Both the position numbers and the translations under genes were made by a program. Of a DNA stretch of 50,452 nucleotides, positions 23,365 through 36,374 are shown one piece after another. The first letter of the stretch is position 1. The number at the start of each line of letters is the position of its first letter. Origin of the DNA: Massilia horti (lineage in GTDB: Bacteria; Pseudomonadota; Gammaproteobacteria; Burkholderiales; Burkholderiaceae_D); NCBI RefSeq assembly GCF_004614195.1, contig NZ_SPUM01000135.1, forward strand, positions 1 through 50,452, written 5' to 3'. The notes under the pieces are model-generated. The model worked only from the letters and a program-made list of their open reading frames with translations, was not told the DNA's origin and ran no database searches.

Positions 23365-24201
23365 TTAATCGGCGGTCGCCGCACGCCAAACCTTCAGCGC
23401 ATCGACCGTTTCAGCAACATCATGCACCCTGACAATTCTAGCGCCATGTGCGACCGACGCCAACGCTCCAGCCAGGCTGCCGGCCAGGCGCTGCTCAACC
23501 GGCTTGCCGATCACGGCGCCGATCATCGACTTGCGTGACAGGCCTGCCAGCACCGGCAGGGCCAGTTCCTGCCGGATCTGCCCGAGGTGGCGCAGCAAGG
23601 CATAGTTGTGTTCGATGGTCTTGCCGAAGCCGAAGCCGGGATCGACGCAGATCCGCGCGCGCTCAATGCCGGCCGCGACCATCGTGTCAACCCGCTCTCG
23701 CAAGAACTCGATCACCTCGCGCACCACGTCCTGATAGACCGGCTGCTCTTGCATATGTTGCGGAGTTCCCTGCATATGCATGACGCAAAGCCCACAGTCG
23801 CTATCGATCACCGCCTCGAGCGCGCCCGGCGCGCGGAACGCATTGATGTCGTTGATCATGTCGGCGCCGGCCAGGATCGCCTCGCGCATCACTTCCGGCT
23901 TGCAGGTGTCGACCGACAGCGGCTTGCCCAGCTCGCGCAGCGCATACAGCGCCGGCATCACCCGCTGCAGCTCCTCCAGCGCCGGCACGCTCGGCGATCC
24001 GGGCCGGGTCGACTCGCCGCCGACGTCGATCATGTCGACCCCGTCGGCAATCATTTCCTCGGCCCGCGACAGGGCGAACTCCAGCCCCTGGTAGCGGCCG
24101 CCATCGGAAAACGAATCGGGGGTGACATTCAGGATGCCCATGACGAGCGGCAGGCCGTCCAGCTTCAGGTCAAACCGGCCGCATTTGAGAATTTCACGCA
24201 T
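23365..24201 (-). CDS. folP: Dihydropteroate synthase
   Basis: Joins p-aminobenzoate to dihydropterin pyrophosphate in folate synthesis; the sulfonamide target. From the ATG at 24201 it is 278 residues. The frame runs upstream to 24231, but that start lies inside the ftsH terminator and adds an odd Phe-rich extension. Family blocks are NVTPDSFSDGG, DVGGESTRPG, SVDTCKPEV, INDINAF, DPGFGFGKT, GLSRKSMIG and the C-terminal RVHDV. The spacing before the start is pyrimidine-rich without a clear ribosome site, so the exact start is not certain. glmM follows. Confidence 0.95.
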   Translation of the reverse strand: MREILKCGRFDLKLDGLPLVMGILNVTPDSFSDGGRYQGLEFALSRAEEMIADGVDMIDVGGESTRPGSPSVPALEELQRVMPALYALRELGKPLSVDTCKPEVMREAILAGADMINDINAFRAPGALEAVIDSDCGLCVMHMQGTPQHMQEQPVYQDVVREVIEFLRERVDTMVAAGIERARICVDPGFGFGKTIEHNYALLRHLGQIRQELALPVLAGLSRKSMIGAVIGKPVEQRLAGSLAGALASVAHGARIVRVHDVAETVDALKVWRAATAD

Positions 24202-24227
24202 CAGAAAGAAGAGAAAGAAGTTAACGA

Positions 24228-24257
24228 ACAAAAGGCATCCGGACGGATGCCTTTTGT
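24228..24257 (-). terminator. Intrinsic terminator downstream of ftsH
   Basis: ACAAAAGGCATCC (24228-24240) and GGATGCCTTTTGT (24245-24257) form a perfect 13-base stem with a four-base loop, and T-rich sequence follows on the minus strand. It lies 18 bases after the ftsH stop, so folP-glmM depends on read-through or its own promoter. Confidence 0.88.
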
Positions 24258-24274
24258 CAGGGACTACGCGCCGA

Positions 24275-26161
<1,887 letters not shown>

Positions 26162-26356
26162 GCAGACTCCTCCGATGCTGGCGCATCTTTACAGATTTCA
26201 GAACGCCGATTTTACTCGCAATAAGCAGGCCGTGCCACGCACCGCCTGCCGTGATGCCGAAATACCACTTTTTACGGCCTTCCACTGTCGCTGCCACCCA
26301 AGTACACAAATCGTGGCAGCCTCACGCACGACCATGTGCGGTTGCGAGCGCAAAAA

Positions 26357-27037
26357 TCAAGGGTGAAAATCCGGTTCAGCGCCGGGTTTTCGCTCCGAAG
26401 GATGTTTCAATCCGCGCCCGAGCAGGAAGATTTCGGACGACTTGTCGCGGCTCGCCTTCGGTTTGACCTGTTTGACGGTCTTGAATTCATCGCGAAACTT
26501 CTCGACGATCTGGGTGAAACCCATGTCCTTGAAGCACTTCACCAACAATGCGCCAGTTGGCTTGAGATGAAATTGAGAGAACTCAATGGCGAGGTCGATC
26601 AGATGTTCCATACGGGCAGCATCCGCGGACGGAATGCCCGACAGGTTCGGGGCCATGTCCGACAACACCAGGTCGGCTTTGCGCCCGGCCAACACTTCGT
26701 CGAGCTGGTCGAGCACCTCCAGCTCGCGGAAGTCGCCCTGGATGAAATGCATATCGGCAATCGGATCCATCGGCAGGATGTCCAGGCCGATCATCGTGCC
26801 CTGGATCCCGCCCCCTTCGGCGCCGGCCAGCTTGCGCCGGGTGTACTGCCCCCAGCTGCCGGGCGTACATCCGAGGTCGACAATGACCTGACCCGGCCTG
26901 ATTAATTTTTCACTTTCATCAATTTCTTTTAGCTTATAAGCGGCCCGCGCGCGGTACCCCTCTTTTTGCGCCAGTTTCACGTACGGATCATTAATATGGT
27001 CGTGCAACCAGTTTTTGTTGAATTTGTTCTTTGCCAT
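26357..27037 (-). CDS. rlmE: 23S rRNA (uridine-2'-O) methyltransferase RlmE
   Basis: Methylates U2552 in the A loop of 23S rRNA in the large ribosomal subunit, using S-adenosylmethionine. It is 226 residues with the family's K-D-K-E set at K35, D127 (LSDMAPN), K167 (LLVKCF) and E202 (SSEIFLL), and the SAM-binding block VDLGCTPGSWGQY. It diverges from yhbY across only 45 bases. ftsH follows 195 bases downstream on the same strand. It is heat-shock regulated in E. coli; no clear sigma32 site was recognised here. Confidence 0.96.
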   Translation of the reverse strand: MAKNKFNKNWLHDHINDPYVKLAQKEGYRARAAYKLKEIDESEKLIRPGQVIVDLGCTPGSWGQYTRRKLAGAEGGGIQGTMIGLDILPMDPIADMHFIQGDFRELEVLDQLDEVLAGRKADLVLSDMAPNLSGIPSADAARMEHLIDLAIEFSQFHLKPTGALLVKCFKDMGFTQIVEKFRDEFKTVKQVKPKASRDKSSEIFLLGRGLKHPSERKPGAEPDFHP

Positions 27038-27082
27038 TCGCGTAGAATACTGCTTTTAAAGGTTCATCCAAATAGAATTATT

Positions 27083-27553
27083 ATGCTTACACTCACTCCC
27101 GCCGAACGTTCCGCGCTGCGCGCCGAAGCCCATGGGCTCAATCCGGTGGTCATGATCGGCGAGGCCGGCCTGACTCCGGCTGTCATGAAGGAAATTTCGT
27201 CGAGCCTGGATGCGCACGGCCTGATCAAGGTGCGCGTGTTCGGCGACGAGCGCGAAGAGCGCGTGGCCATCTACGAACAGATCTGCCAGGAACTCGATTG
27301 CGCCCCGGTCCAGCACATCGGCAAGCTGCTGGTCCTGTACCGTCCTAAGAAAGATGTGGTCAAGGAACGCAGCGACAAATCCGGCAAGGGCATGCGCATG
27401 GTTACCATCGTCAAGCCGAGTCCGAGCGGCACCAAGAAACCCACTGTCCAGAAAGTTTTGCTCAAGGGGAATGAACGGGTGACGGCGGGCGGCAACATCA
27501 AGCGTGCCAAGCCGCGCCAGGCCAGCACCAAGAAGAGCGCGCTGAACAAGTAA
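27083..27553 (+). CDS. yhbY: YhbY/CRM-domain RNA-binding protein
   Basis: Ribosome-assembly factor that associates with the pre-50S subunit. The CRM (KH-like) domain covers about 1-97, with LTPAERSALRAEAHGLNPVV, the GEAGLT loop and a final strand LLVLYRPKK. A basic Lys/Arg/Ser-rich tail of about 55 residues follows, longer than in E. coli YhbY (97 residues) but usual in betaproteobacteria. The longer frame from 26966 runs into the divergent rlmE gene and lacks a ribosome site. The ATG at 27083 gives the conserved N-terminus and leaves a 45-base divergent promoter region. Confidence 0.93.
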   Translation: MLTLTPAERSALRAEAHGLNPVVMIGEAGLTPAVMKEISSSLDAHGLIKVRVFGDEREERVAIYEQICQELDCAPVQHIGKLLVLYRPKKDVVKERSDKSGKGMRMVTIVKPSPSGTKKPTVQKVLLKGNERVTAGGNIKRAKPRQASTKKSALNK

Positions 27554-27559
27554 AACACG

Positions 27560-27582
27560 ACCGGGGCCCGTCCCCGGTTTTT
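27560..27582 (+). terminator. Intrinsic terminator after yhbY
   Basis: ACCGGGG (27560-27566) and CCCCGGT (27572-27578) with a five-base loop are followed by a T run, seven bases after the stop codon. Confidence 0.9.
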
Positions 27583-27648
27583 CATGCCCTGGCGCCTCTG
27601 CACGCGGTTTCGAAAAACGCCGTGCCGGCACAGCAGGCAAGGTTGCCG

Positions 27649-28092
27649 CTAGCGGATTCTCACCACCAGGACCACGCCAAGCACACTCTGGGTCACGTAG
27701 ATCAGTTGCGACAGGCCGTGCAGCATGGCGAACTGGCCCCACTGCGGCGAATTGCGCACCCCGCCCGCCCCGGCCGCCTCGCGCAGCTGCGCCATCACAG
27801 GCTGCAGGCCCAGGTACACCACCAGCGTACAGGCCAGCATCGCCAGCACCACGACAACGAGCTGGCGCCTGTGGCGCGGCTCAAGCTCCGCCGCCAAGCG
27901 CAGCAGCGCCAGCATCGCCAGCGCGCACGCAATCGACAGCCAGGCTTCGCTGCGCAGCAGGTGTCCGACCATTTCCCCGGCCAGGCTGCTGTCCACGTGC
28001 GCAAACAGGGTCGGCGCGACCAGGTAGCCGACCGCCCACAGGCTGCCGGCCCACAGGCTGGCGACCAGCCGGCGCGCCGCGGCCAGTTTCAT
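27649..28092 (-). CDS. DUF4149 family membrane protein
   Basis: 147-residue integral membrane protein with four hydrophobic segments (about 8-30, 47-68, 80-98 and 122-145). The block LWAGSLWAVGYLVAPTLFAH near the start and the region around AGGVRNSPQWGQFAMLHGLSQ are characteristic of DUF4149, a family often next to greA in betaproteobacteria. Function unknown. Its ATG overlaps the greA stop codon (TGATG), so it is translated from the greA message. Confidence 0.88.
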   Translation of the reverse strand: MKLAAARRLVASLWAGSLWAVGYLVAPTLFAHVDSSLAGEMVGHLLRSEAWLSIACALAMLALLRLAAELEPRHRRQLVVVVLAMLACTLVVYLGLQPVMAQLREAAGAGGVRNSPQWGQFAMLHGLSQLIYVTQSVLGVVLVVRIR

Positions 28093-28565
28093 CAGATGTA
28101 GCGCACTTCCAGGATCTCGTACTCGCGCGTGCCGGACGGCGCCTTCACGTCGACCACGTCGCCGGCATATTTGCCGATCAGGGCGCGCGCGATCGGCGAG
28201 GTCACCGACACCTTCAGCACGCGCAGGTCGGCTTCGTCCTCGCCGACGATCTGGTAGGTCACCTTCTGGCCACTTTCCAGGTCCTCCAGGTCCACGGTCG
28301 AGCCGAAGACCACGCGCCCCTCGGCATCAAGGGTTGACGGATCGATGATCTGGGCCGAGCTCAGTTTGCCTTCCAGCTCGGCGATGCGGCCTTCGACGAA
28401 AGCCTGGCGCTCCTTGGCCGCGTCGTACTCCGCGTTCTCCGACAGGTCGCCGTGCGAGCGCGCTTCGGCGATCGCATCGATGACGATACGGCGCTCCTTG
28501 GTCTTGAGCTGATGCAGCTCTTCCTTCAGGAGTTCGGCGCCGTACTTGGTAAGTGGAGTGTTCAT
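28092..28565 (-). CDS. greA: Transcription elongation factor GreA
   Basis: Binds the secondary channel of RNA polymerase and stimulates cleavage of backtracked RNA. From the ATG at 28565 it is 157 residues, matching E. coli (158). The longer frame to 28631 would start inside the carB terminator. The N-terminal coiled coil (about 8-75) carries the acidic tip in SHGDLSENAEYDAAKERQAF with D/E residues that hold the Mg ion in the active centre. The C-terminal FKBP-like domain includes GSTVDLEDLESG and the strand EYEILEVRYI. DUF4149 is co-translated. Confidence 0.97.
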   Translation of the reverse strand: MNTPLTKYGAELLKEELHQLKTKERRIVIDAIAEARSHGDLSENAEYDAAKERQAFVEGRIAELEGKLSSAQIIDPSTLDAEGRVVFGSTVDLEDLESGQKVTYQIVGEDEADLRVLKVSVTSPIARALIGKYAGDVVDVKAPSGTREYEILEVRYI

Positions 28566-28606
28566 GTCGTATCTGCTTCTGACGTTGTTAGTGGACGTAC
28601 CAAGTG

Positions 28607-28653
28607 AAAACCACAGAGGCGCGCGGCGCATGCCACGCGAGCTCTGTGGTTTT
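28607..28653 (-). terminator. Intrinsic terminator downstream of carB
   Basis: AAAACCACAGAG (28607-28618) and CTCTGTGGTTTT (28642-28653) form a perfect 12-base stem with a long GC-rich loop, ending in TTTT on either strand. It lies 19 bases after the carB stop and insulates greA. Confidence 0.85.
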
Positions 28654-28671
28654 ACGGGTACTGCTTGATGC

Positions 28672-31902
<3,231 letters not shown>

Positions 31903-33075
31903 TTACTTTTTCTCCCCGGCGGCTTGCATCAGGCCGATGAAACGGTCAAACAGGTAGGCTACGTCGGTCGGGCCGGGCGACGCTTCCGGGTGCCCCTGGA
32001 AGCAGAAGGCCGGCTTGTCAGTGCGGGCGAAACCCTGCAGCGAACCGTCGAACAGCGACACGTGGGTCACGCGGCAGTTGGCCGGCAGCGTGGCGGTGTC
32101 CACCGCAAAGCCGTGGTTCTGCGAGGTGATCAGGACCTGCTTCGAATCGAGGTCCTGCACCGGGTGGTTGGCGCCGTGGTGGCCGAACTTCATCTTCAGC
32201 GTCCTGGCGCCGGAAGCGAGCGCCATCAGCTGGTGGCCCAGGCAGATGCCGAAGACCGGGATGCCGGAATCGATCAGCTCGCGGGTGGATTCGATCGCGT
32301 AATCGCAGGCCGCCGGATCGCCCGGACCGTTGGCCAGGAAGATGCCGTCCGGGTTCATGGCCAGCGCGTCGGCCGCGGTCGACTGCGCCGGCAGCACCGA
32401 GATGCGGCAGCCGCGCTCGGCCAGCATGCGCAGGATGTTGCGCTTGGCGCCGTAGTCAAAGGCGACCACATGGAATTTGGGTTTGTCCTGCTTGCCGTAG
32501 CCCCGGCCCAGTTCCCACTCGGTCTCGGTGAATTCGTACGGCGCGCGGGTGCTCACCACCTTGGCCAGGTCCATGCCGTCCAGTCCCGGGAACGAGCGCG
32601 CCAGTTCCAGCGCCTGCGCCTGCGACGGCTCGTTGCCTTGCGTGCCGGTCAGGATCGCCCCGCTCAGCGCCCCCTTCTCGCGCAGAATGCGGGTCAGCTT
32701 GCGGGTGTCGATGCCCGCGAGCGCAACCACGTTCTCGGCCTTGAGATAATCGGACAGGGACTGGGTCGAACGGAAGTTCGATGCCAAGAGCGGCAGGTCG
32801 CGGATGATCAGGCCCGCGGCGTGGACCCTGGAGGCTTCCACGTCCTCGCGGTTCACGCCCGTGTTACCGATGTGGGGATAGGTCAGCGTGACGATCTGGC
32901 GTGAATAACTGGGATCGGTCAGGATTTCCTGATAGCCGGTCATGGCAGTGTTAAACACCACCTCGCCGGTCGTGTGACCGGTGGCACCGATCGAATATCC
33001 TTTGAAAATGGTGCCGTCTGCAAGGGCCAGGATGGCTGGCACGGCGGGGCCGGAATAAAATGGCGGCAAGGGCAA
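31903..33075 (-). CDS. carA: Carbamoyl-phosphate synthase small subunit
   Basis: Glutamine amidotransferase subunit that supplies ammonia to CarB. It is up to 390 residues. The class I amidotransferase triad is C278 (VFGICLGHQ), H362 and E364 (GHPEASPG), with the N-terminal domain holding ALADGTIFKG and GEVVFNTAMTGYQEILTDPSY. The start is uncertain: TTG at 33075 lies right against GGGAG, TTG at 33069 has better spacing from it, and GTG at 33042 would give the common PAILALADG start. A strong promoter lies about 150 bases upstream and carB follows without a gap. Confidence 0.95.
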   Translation of the reverse strand: MPLPPFYSGPAVPAILALADGTIFKGYSIGATGHTTGEVVFNTAMTGYQEILTDPSYSRQIVTLTYPHIGNTGVNREDVEASRVHAAGLIIRDLPLLASNFRSTQSLSDYLKAENVVALAGIDTRKLTRILREKGALSGAILTGTQGNEPSQAQALELARSFPGLDGMDLAKVVSTRAPYEFTETEWELGRGYGKQDKPKFHVVAFDYGAKRNILRMLAERGCRISVLPAQSTAADALAMNPDGIFLANGPGDPAACDYAIESTRELIDSGIPVFGICLGHQLMALASGARTLKMKFGHHGANHPVQDLDSKQVLITSQNHGFAVDTATLPANCRVTHVSLFDGSLQGFARTDKPAFCFQGHPEASPGPTDVAYLFDRFIGLMQAAGEKK

Positions 33076-33101
33076 CTCCCGTGAAAGTTACCGCAGCGCG
33101 C

Positions 33102-33132
33102 CACGTCAGACCAGTTTCCACGCACGTCAGAC
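33102..33132. repeat. Direct repeat in the carAB leader
   Basis: CACGTCAGAC occurs at 33102-33111 and again at 33123-33132, exactly 21 bases apart, or two helical turns. It lies in the untranslated leader between the carAB promoter and start codon. It could be a pair of binding sites for a regulator, since carAB is normally controlled by arginine and pyrimidines. No regulator is identifiable. Confidence 0.35.
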
Positions 33133-33219
33133 GTTTTATTTATCGCCCAGCATGGAGTCATTCGTGTCAGTGATGGTGGTTCGTCGCTACGGCAGGTGGG
33201 TGAATGGCTAAACCCTCCA

Positions 33220-33248
33220 ATTATAGCTTGCCGAACCCTGCCCGGCAA
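33220..33248 (-). promoter_or_regulatory. Sigma70 promoter of carAB
   Basis: On the minus strand TTGCCG (33248-33243) and a perfect TATAAT (33225-33220) are separated by 17 bases. It would produce a leader of about 140 bases before carA. The remainder of 33076-33428 holds only the repeat and hairpins listed separately. Confidence 0.82.
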
Positions 33249-33357
33249 TCGAGTGACGGCCGAATCCTGGTCCAAATGCGTGTTGGCGGGGGAAGTTGAC
33301 ACTGCCCGTGAATGGCTGAGCAGATCGTGATGCGGAATGTATATAACTGAGCAGTTT

Positions 33358-33417
33358 TGCCGCAGATCGCTTTGCGGCAGGTGGCGCGCCGGGAATGCTG
33401 CTCGAACCTTCCCGGCG
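33358..33417 (-). terminator. Two hairpins downstream of the GlcG-like gene
   Basis: CGCCGGGAA/TTCCCGGCG (33387-33395, 33409-33417) and TGCCGCA/TGCGGCA (33358-33364, 33373-33379) lie in tandem after the minus-strand stop at 33429. The second is followed by AAAAC rather than Ts on the minus strand, so these may stabilise the 3' end as much as terminate. Confidence 0.5.
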
Positions 33418-33428
33418 GCGCGAATCGA

Positions 33429-33839
33429 TCAGGCCGCAGTGCCCAGGGCAGCGATGCCAGCCTTTGCGATTTGCACGTCTTCGGTCGACTTCACGCCCGA
33501 AACGCCCACCGCGCCCACGACCTGGCCTTGCACGACGATCGGCACGCCACCTTCCAGCATGCCCTGCATCGGCGCGGTCAGGAAGGCGGTCCGGCCATTA
33601 TTGATCAGGTCCTCGTAGGCTTTCGACTCGCGGCGGCCGAGCGCGGCGGTCTTAGCCTTCTCCGGCGCAATGTAAGCCGACACCGGCGCCGCGCCATCCA
33701 GGCGCTGCAGCCACAGCAAGTGGCCGCCGTCATCGACGATCGCGATCACGACGCCCCATTTGTTCTTCACCGCCTCGGCTTCCGCGGCGGCGGCGATCTT
33801 CTTCACATCCTCGAGAGTCAGGACGAATTTGGTCTGCAT
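33429..33839 (-). CDS. GlcG/HbpS-like heme-binding family protein
   Basis: 136-residue single-domain protein of the DUF336/HbpS family, some members of which bind haem or accompany glycolate oxidase. The family pattern is seen in LTLEDVKKIAAAAEAEA, WGVVIAIVDDGGHLLWLQRL, the ALGRRES segment and GGVPIVVQGQVVGAVGVSG. There is no signal peptide, so it is cytoplasmic here. AAGGAAA precedes the ATG. It lies nine bases after the patatin-like gene on the same strand, but the functional link between them is unclear. Confidence 0.85.
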   Translation of the reverse strand: MQTKFVLTLEDVKKIAAAAEAEAVKNKWGVVIAIVDDGGHLLWLQRLDGAAPVSAYIAPEKAKTAALGRRESKAYEDLINNGRTAFLTAPMQGMLEGGVPIVVQGQVVGAVGVSGVKSTEDVQIAKAGIAALGTAA

Positions 33840-33848
33840 GGTATTTCC

Positions 33849-34778
33849 TTAATTTACAGTTACGTATTTGGCCTTCAGTTTGGCCTTCAGATCTGGCATG
33901 ACCGCGGCAGCGGCCTGCTCACCGGCAAGAATTGCCAGGTTGCGGCTATTGAAATCGCCGCTGCCCATTGTGCCCAGGGCGGGGGTGATGACGACGTCGG
34001 CGTCCTTCAGCTCGAAATGGTTCAAGCGCTGGCCCATGATGCTAAAGGTCTGCATCAACACATCGAGAGAGCTGGCCGTCACCTGCCCATCTGTCTGGCT
34101 AGATATATTCACCGCAATGATAAACTCCGCTCCCATTTCGCGCGCAAAGCGCACTGGCACCGGAGCGACCAGGCCGCCGTCCACGTAGGTGCGCCCGCCG
34201 ATGCTCACTGGCTGAAACACGCTCGGTACTGCAGAGGACGCGCGCACGGCCATGCCGGTATTGCCGCGCCGGAACAAGATGGGCTGGCCAGTCTTCAAGT
34301 CGGTGGCCACGCAGCCGAAGGGAATCTTCAGCTTCTCCATAGGCACGTTGCGCACCGCCTTGTTCACGTAATTCTGCAGCGCCTCGCCCTTGAGCACGCC
34401 AGACGACTTGCTAAACAGCGGCAACGCCCAGTCGGAAATGGTCGACTCATCCATCTCGAGCGCGGTTTTCTGCAGGGCGAAGCCGTTATACCCGGAGGCA
34501 TAGAGCGCGCCGACCACGGAACCGGCGCTGGTGCCGACAATGATGTCGGGCACGATGCCCTGCGCCTCAAGCGCCTTGATCACGCCGATATGGGCAAACC
34601 CGCGGGCCGCGCCGCCGCCCAGGGCGAGAGCGATCCTCGGTTTGCGCAGGACGGGCGCGGGGGGCGGAGGCAAGGTCGCGACGGGGGTGGCCGGGGGAAG
34701 CTTCGGTTCGCTGCCGCAGCCGGCGAGCACCAGGCCCGCCAGCGCGAAAAGGGAGGAGCGTCGAGAAAGCATAATCAT
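33849..34778 (-). CDS. Patatin-like phospholipase lipoprotein
   Basis: Serine hydrolase of the patatin/RssA type, 309 residues from the ATG at 34778 (an ATG two codons later is equally likely). The longer frame to 34841 runs into repeats. A lipoprotein signal ends in LVLAGC, placing the enzyme on a membrane surface. The oxyanion motif is LALGGGAARGFAHIG, the nucleophile serine is in GTSAGS, and the partner aspartate in YVDGGLVAPVPV. A Pro/Ala linker joins the lipid anchor to the catalytic domain. It probably hydrolyses lipid acyl chains; the substrate is unknown. Confidence 0.9.
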   Translation of the reverse strand: MIMLSRRSSLFALAGLVLAGCGSEPKLPPATPVATLPPPPAPVLRKPRIALALGGGAARGFAHIGVIKALEAQGIVPDIIVGTSAGSVVGALYASGYNGFALQKTALEMDESTISDWALPLFSKSSGVLKGEALQNYVNKAVRNVPMEKLKIPFGCVATDLKTGQPILFRRGNTGMAVRASSAVPSVFQPVSIGGRTYVDGGLVAPVPVRFAREMGAEFIIAVNISSQTDGQVTASSLDVLMQTFSIMGQRLNHFELKDADVVITPALGTMGSGDFNSRNLAILAGEQAAAAVMPDLKAKLKAKYVTVN

Positions 34779-34846
34779 TGGAAGAAAGAACGACGGGCGA
34801 TTGTACCCTTCCGCGGACTCAGCCGCACATGCTCTTGCCAAACAAA

Positions 34847-35062
34847 GAGGGTCAGAGTCGAATTACTCGGAACATTTCCATGGAAAAACAACAACAATGA
34901 GGGTCAGAGTCGAATTAATCGGAACCTTTCCGATATTGCGAATAATGAGGGTCTGACCCCTGCGTGTGCTTGCAGGAAGGAAGCAAACAAAAGTGGGGTC
35001 AGTGTCGAATTAACGGGAAATTTAACAATGTTCCGATTAATTTGACTCTGACCCCACTTTTT
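34847..35062. repeat. Cluster of REP-like GGGTCAGAGTCGAATTAAT repeats
   Basis: GAGGGTCAGAGTCGAATTA followed by CTCGGAAC or ATCGGAAC occurs at 34847-34873 and 34899-34925. A partial GGGTC/GACCC copy is near 34948-34959. A large imperfect inverted pair, starting AAAAGTGGGGTCAG at 34989 and ending CTGACCCCACTTTT at about 35062, surrounds AATTTAAC. The last arm abuts the phoR stop codon and ends in Ts, so it may also terminate phoR. Repeats of this kind are, to my knowledge, scattered through Oxalobacteraceae genomes. Confidence 0.75.
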
Positions 35063-36353
35063 AGGTGGGAAGCGAGGTGTTGGGCAGCAAGGCGGTAAAG
35101 GTGCTGCCGGCGCCCGGTTCCGAGCTGATCGTGAGCCGCCCGCCGTGCCGCAGCAGCACGTGCTTGACGATCGCCAGCCCCAGGCCGGTACCCTGGGTTT
35201 CCCGCGAGCGGCTCTTGTCGACCCGGTAGAAACGCTCGGTCAGCCGCACGATGTGTTCCGGCGAGATGCCGATGCCGCTGTCGCGCACCGAAAAGCGCAG
35301 GTCATTCTGCCCGCGCTCCCAGGAAAGAACGATCCTGCCGCCATCCGGCGAATAGCGCACCGCGTTCGAGGCCAGGTTGCCGAAGGCGCTGCGCAGTTCC
35401 TCCGCGCTGCCCATCACGTCCGGGCCGTCCACCTTGACGTCGATCTCGTGCCGCCCACCCGACAGTGCCCTCGCCTCCGCGGCCACCGATTCCACCAGCG
35501 CCTTCACGTTCACCTGTTCGCGCTTGAGCGGGTATTCGTCCGATTCCAGCCGCGACAGGGTCAGCATGTCTTCGATCAGCCGCTGCATGCGCTGGGCCTG
35601 CTCGGTCATCAGTTTCAGGTGCGCCAGCCGCGTCGCCGCGTCCAGGCCCGGATCGTTCATCGCGATTTCGAGGAAGCCGACGATCACCGTCAGCGGCGTG
35701 CGCAGCTCGTGCGAGGCGTTGGCGATGAAGTCGCGCCGCATCGCTTCGATGCGCTCGCTTTCGGTGGCGTCGTGCGTGACCAGGATCTGGCGCCGGGTTT
35801 CGAACGGGATGATCCGGATCTCGAGCTTGCGCCCGCGGAAGGTGAGGGTCAGCGGCTGCTCGTAGCGGCCCAGGATGATGTAGTCGATGAATTCGGGATG
35901 GCGTACCAGGTTGGTTACGCGCCGCCCCTTGTCCCGCTCATCGGACAGGCCCAGGTGCCGCTCAGCCGACGGGTTGCACCATTCGAGCTGCAGCACGTCG
36001 TCCATGATCGCCACGCCTTCCGGCAGCAGTTGCATCGCCTGGCGGAAGCGCGCCAGCCATTCGGCCAGTTCGGCCTGGTTGCGCTCGTCGTCGCGCCGGA
36101 TCCGGTACAGCCGCGCGAACACGTCGGTCCAGGCGCCCCACCCGTCCGGCAGCTTGACGCTGGTAGGGTCGCCCAGCCATTCGCCGAGTTGGCGCAGATA
36201 GTTCAGCTGGACCACCAGCACCGCCACCACCACCAGCAGCGCGAACGCCAGCCCGGATACCGGCCCCGACATCCACCAGACGACGCCGGCCGGCACAAAC
36301 AGCAGGGCCAGGCGCAGCAGCGCCGGGACCCAGAACAGCAGCTTTGGATTCAT
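35061..36353 (-). CDS. phoR: Phosphate regulon sensor histidine kinase PhoR
   Basis: Membrane histidine kinase that phosphorylates PhoB when phosphate is scarce. It is 430 residues. Two N-terminal membrane segments (about 7-27 and 30-50) precede a PAS-like region (about 95-190). The phospho-accepting H215 is in ASHELRTP, the ATPase boxes are NLASNAVRYSP, RDSGIGI and GTGLGLAIVKHV. Lack of a large periplasmic loop is normal, since PhoR senses through PhoU and Pst. It lies 21 bases after phoB. Its stop touches the REP-like repeat cluster. Confidence 0.96.
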   Translation of the reverse strand: MNPKLLFWVPALLRLALLFVPAGVVWWMSGPVSGLAFALLVVVAVLVVQLNYLRQLGEWLGDPTSVKLPDGWGAWTDVFARLYRIRRDDERNQAELAEWLARFRQAMQLLPEGVAIMDDVLQLEWCNPSAERHLGLSDERDKGRRVTNLVRHPEFIDYIILGRYEQPLTLTFRGRKLEIRIIPFETRRQILVTHDATESERIEAMRRDFIANASHELRTPLTVIVGFLEIAMNDPGLDAATRLAHLKLMTEQAQRMQRLIEDMLTLSRLESDEYPLKREQVNVKALVESVAAEARALSGGRHEIDVKVDGPDVMGSAEELRSAFGNLASNAVRYSPDGGRIVLSWERGQNDLRFSVRDSGIGISPEHIVRLTERFYRVDKSRSRETQGTGLGLAIVKHVLLRHGGRLTISSEPGAGSTFTALLPNTSLPT

Positions 36354-36374
36354 GTAAGCTCGGGCAGATGCCTG

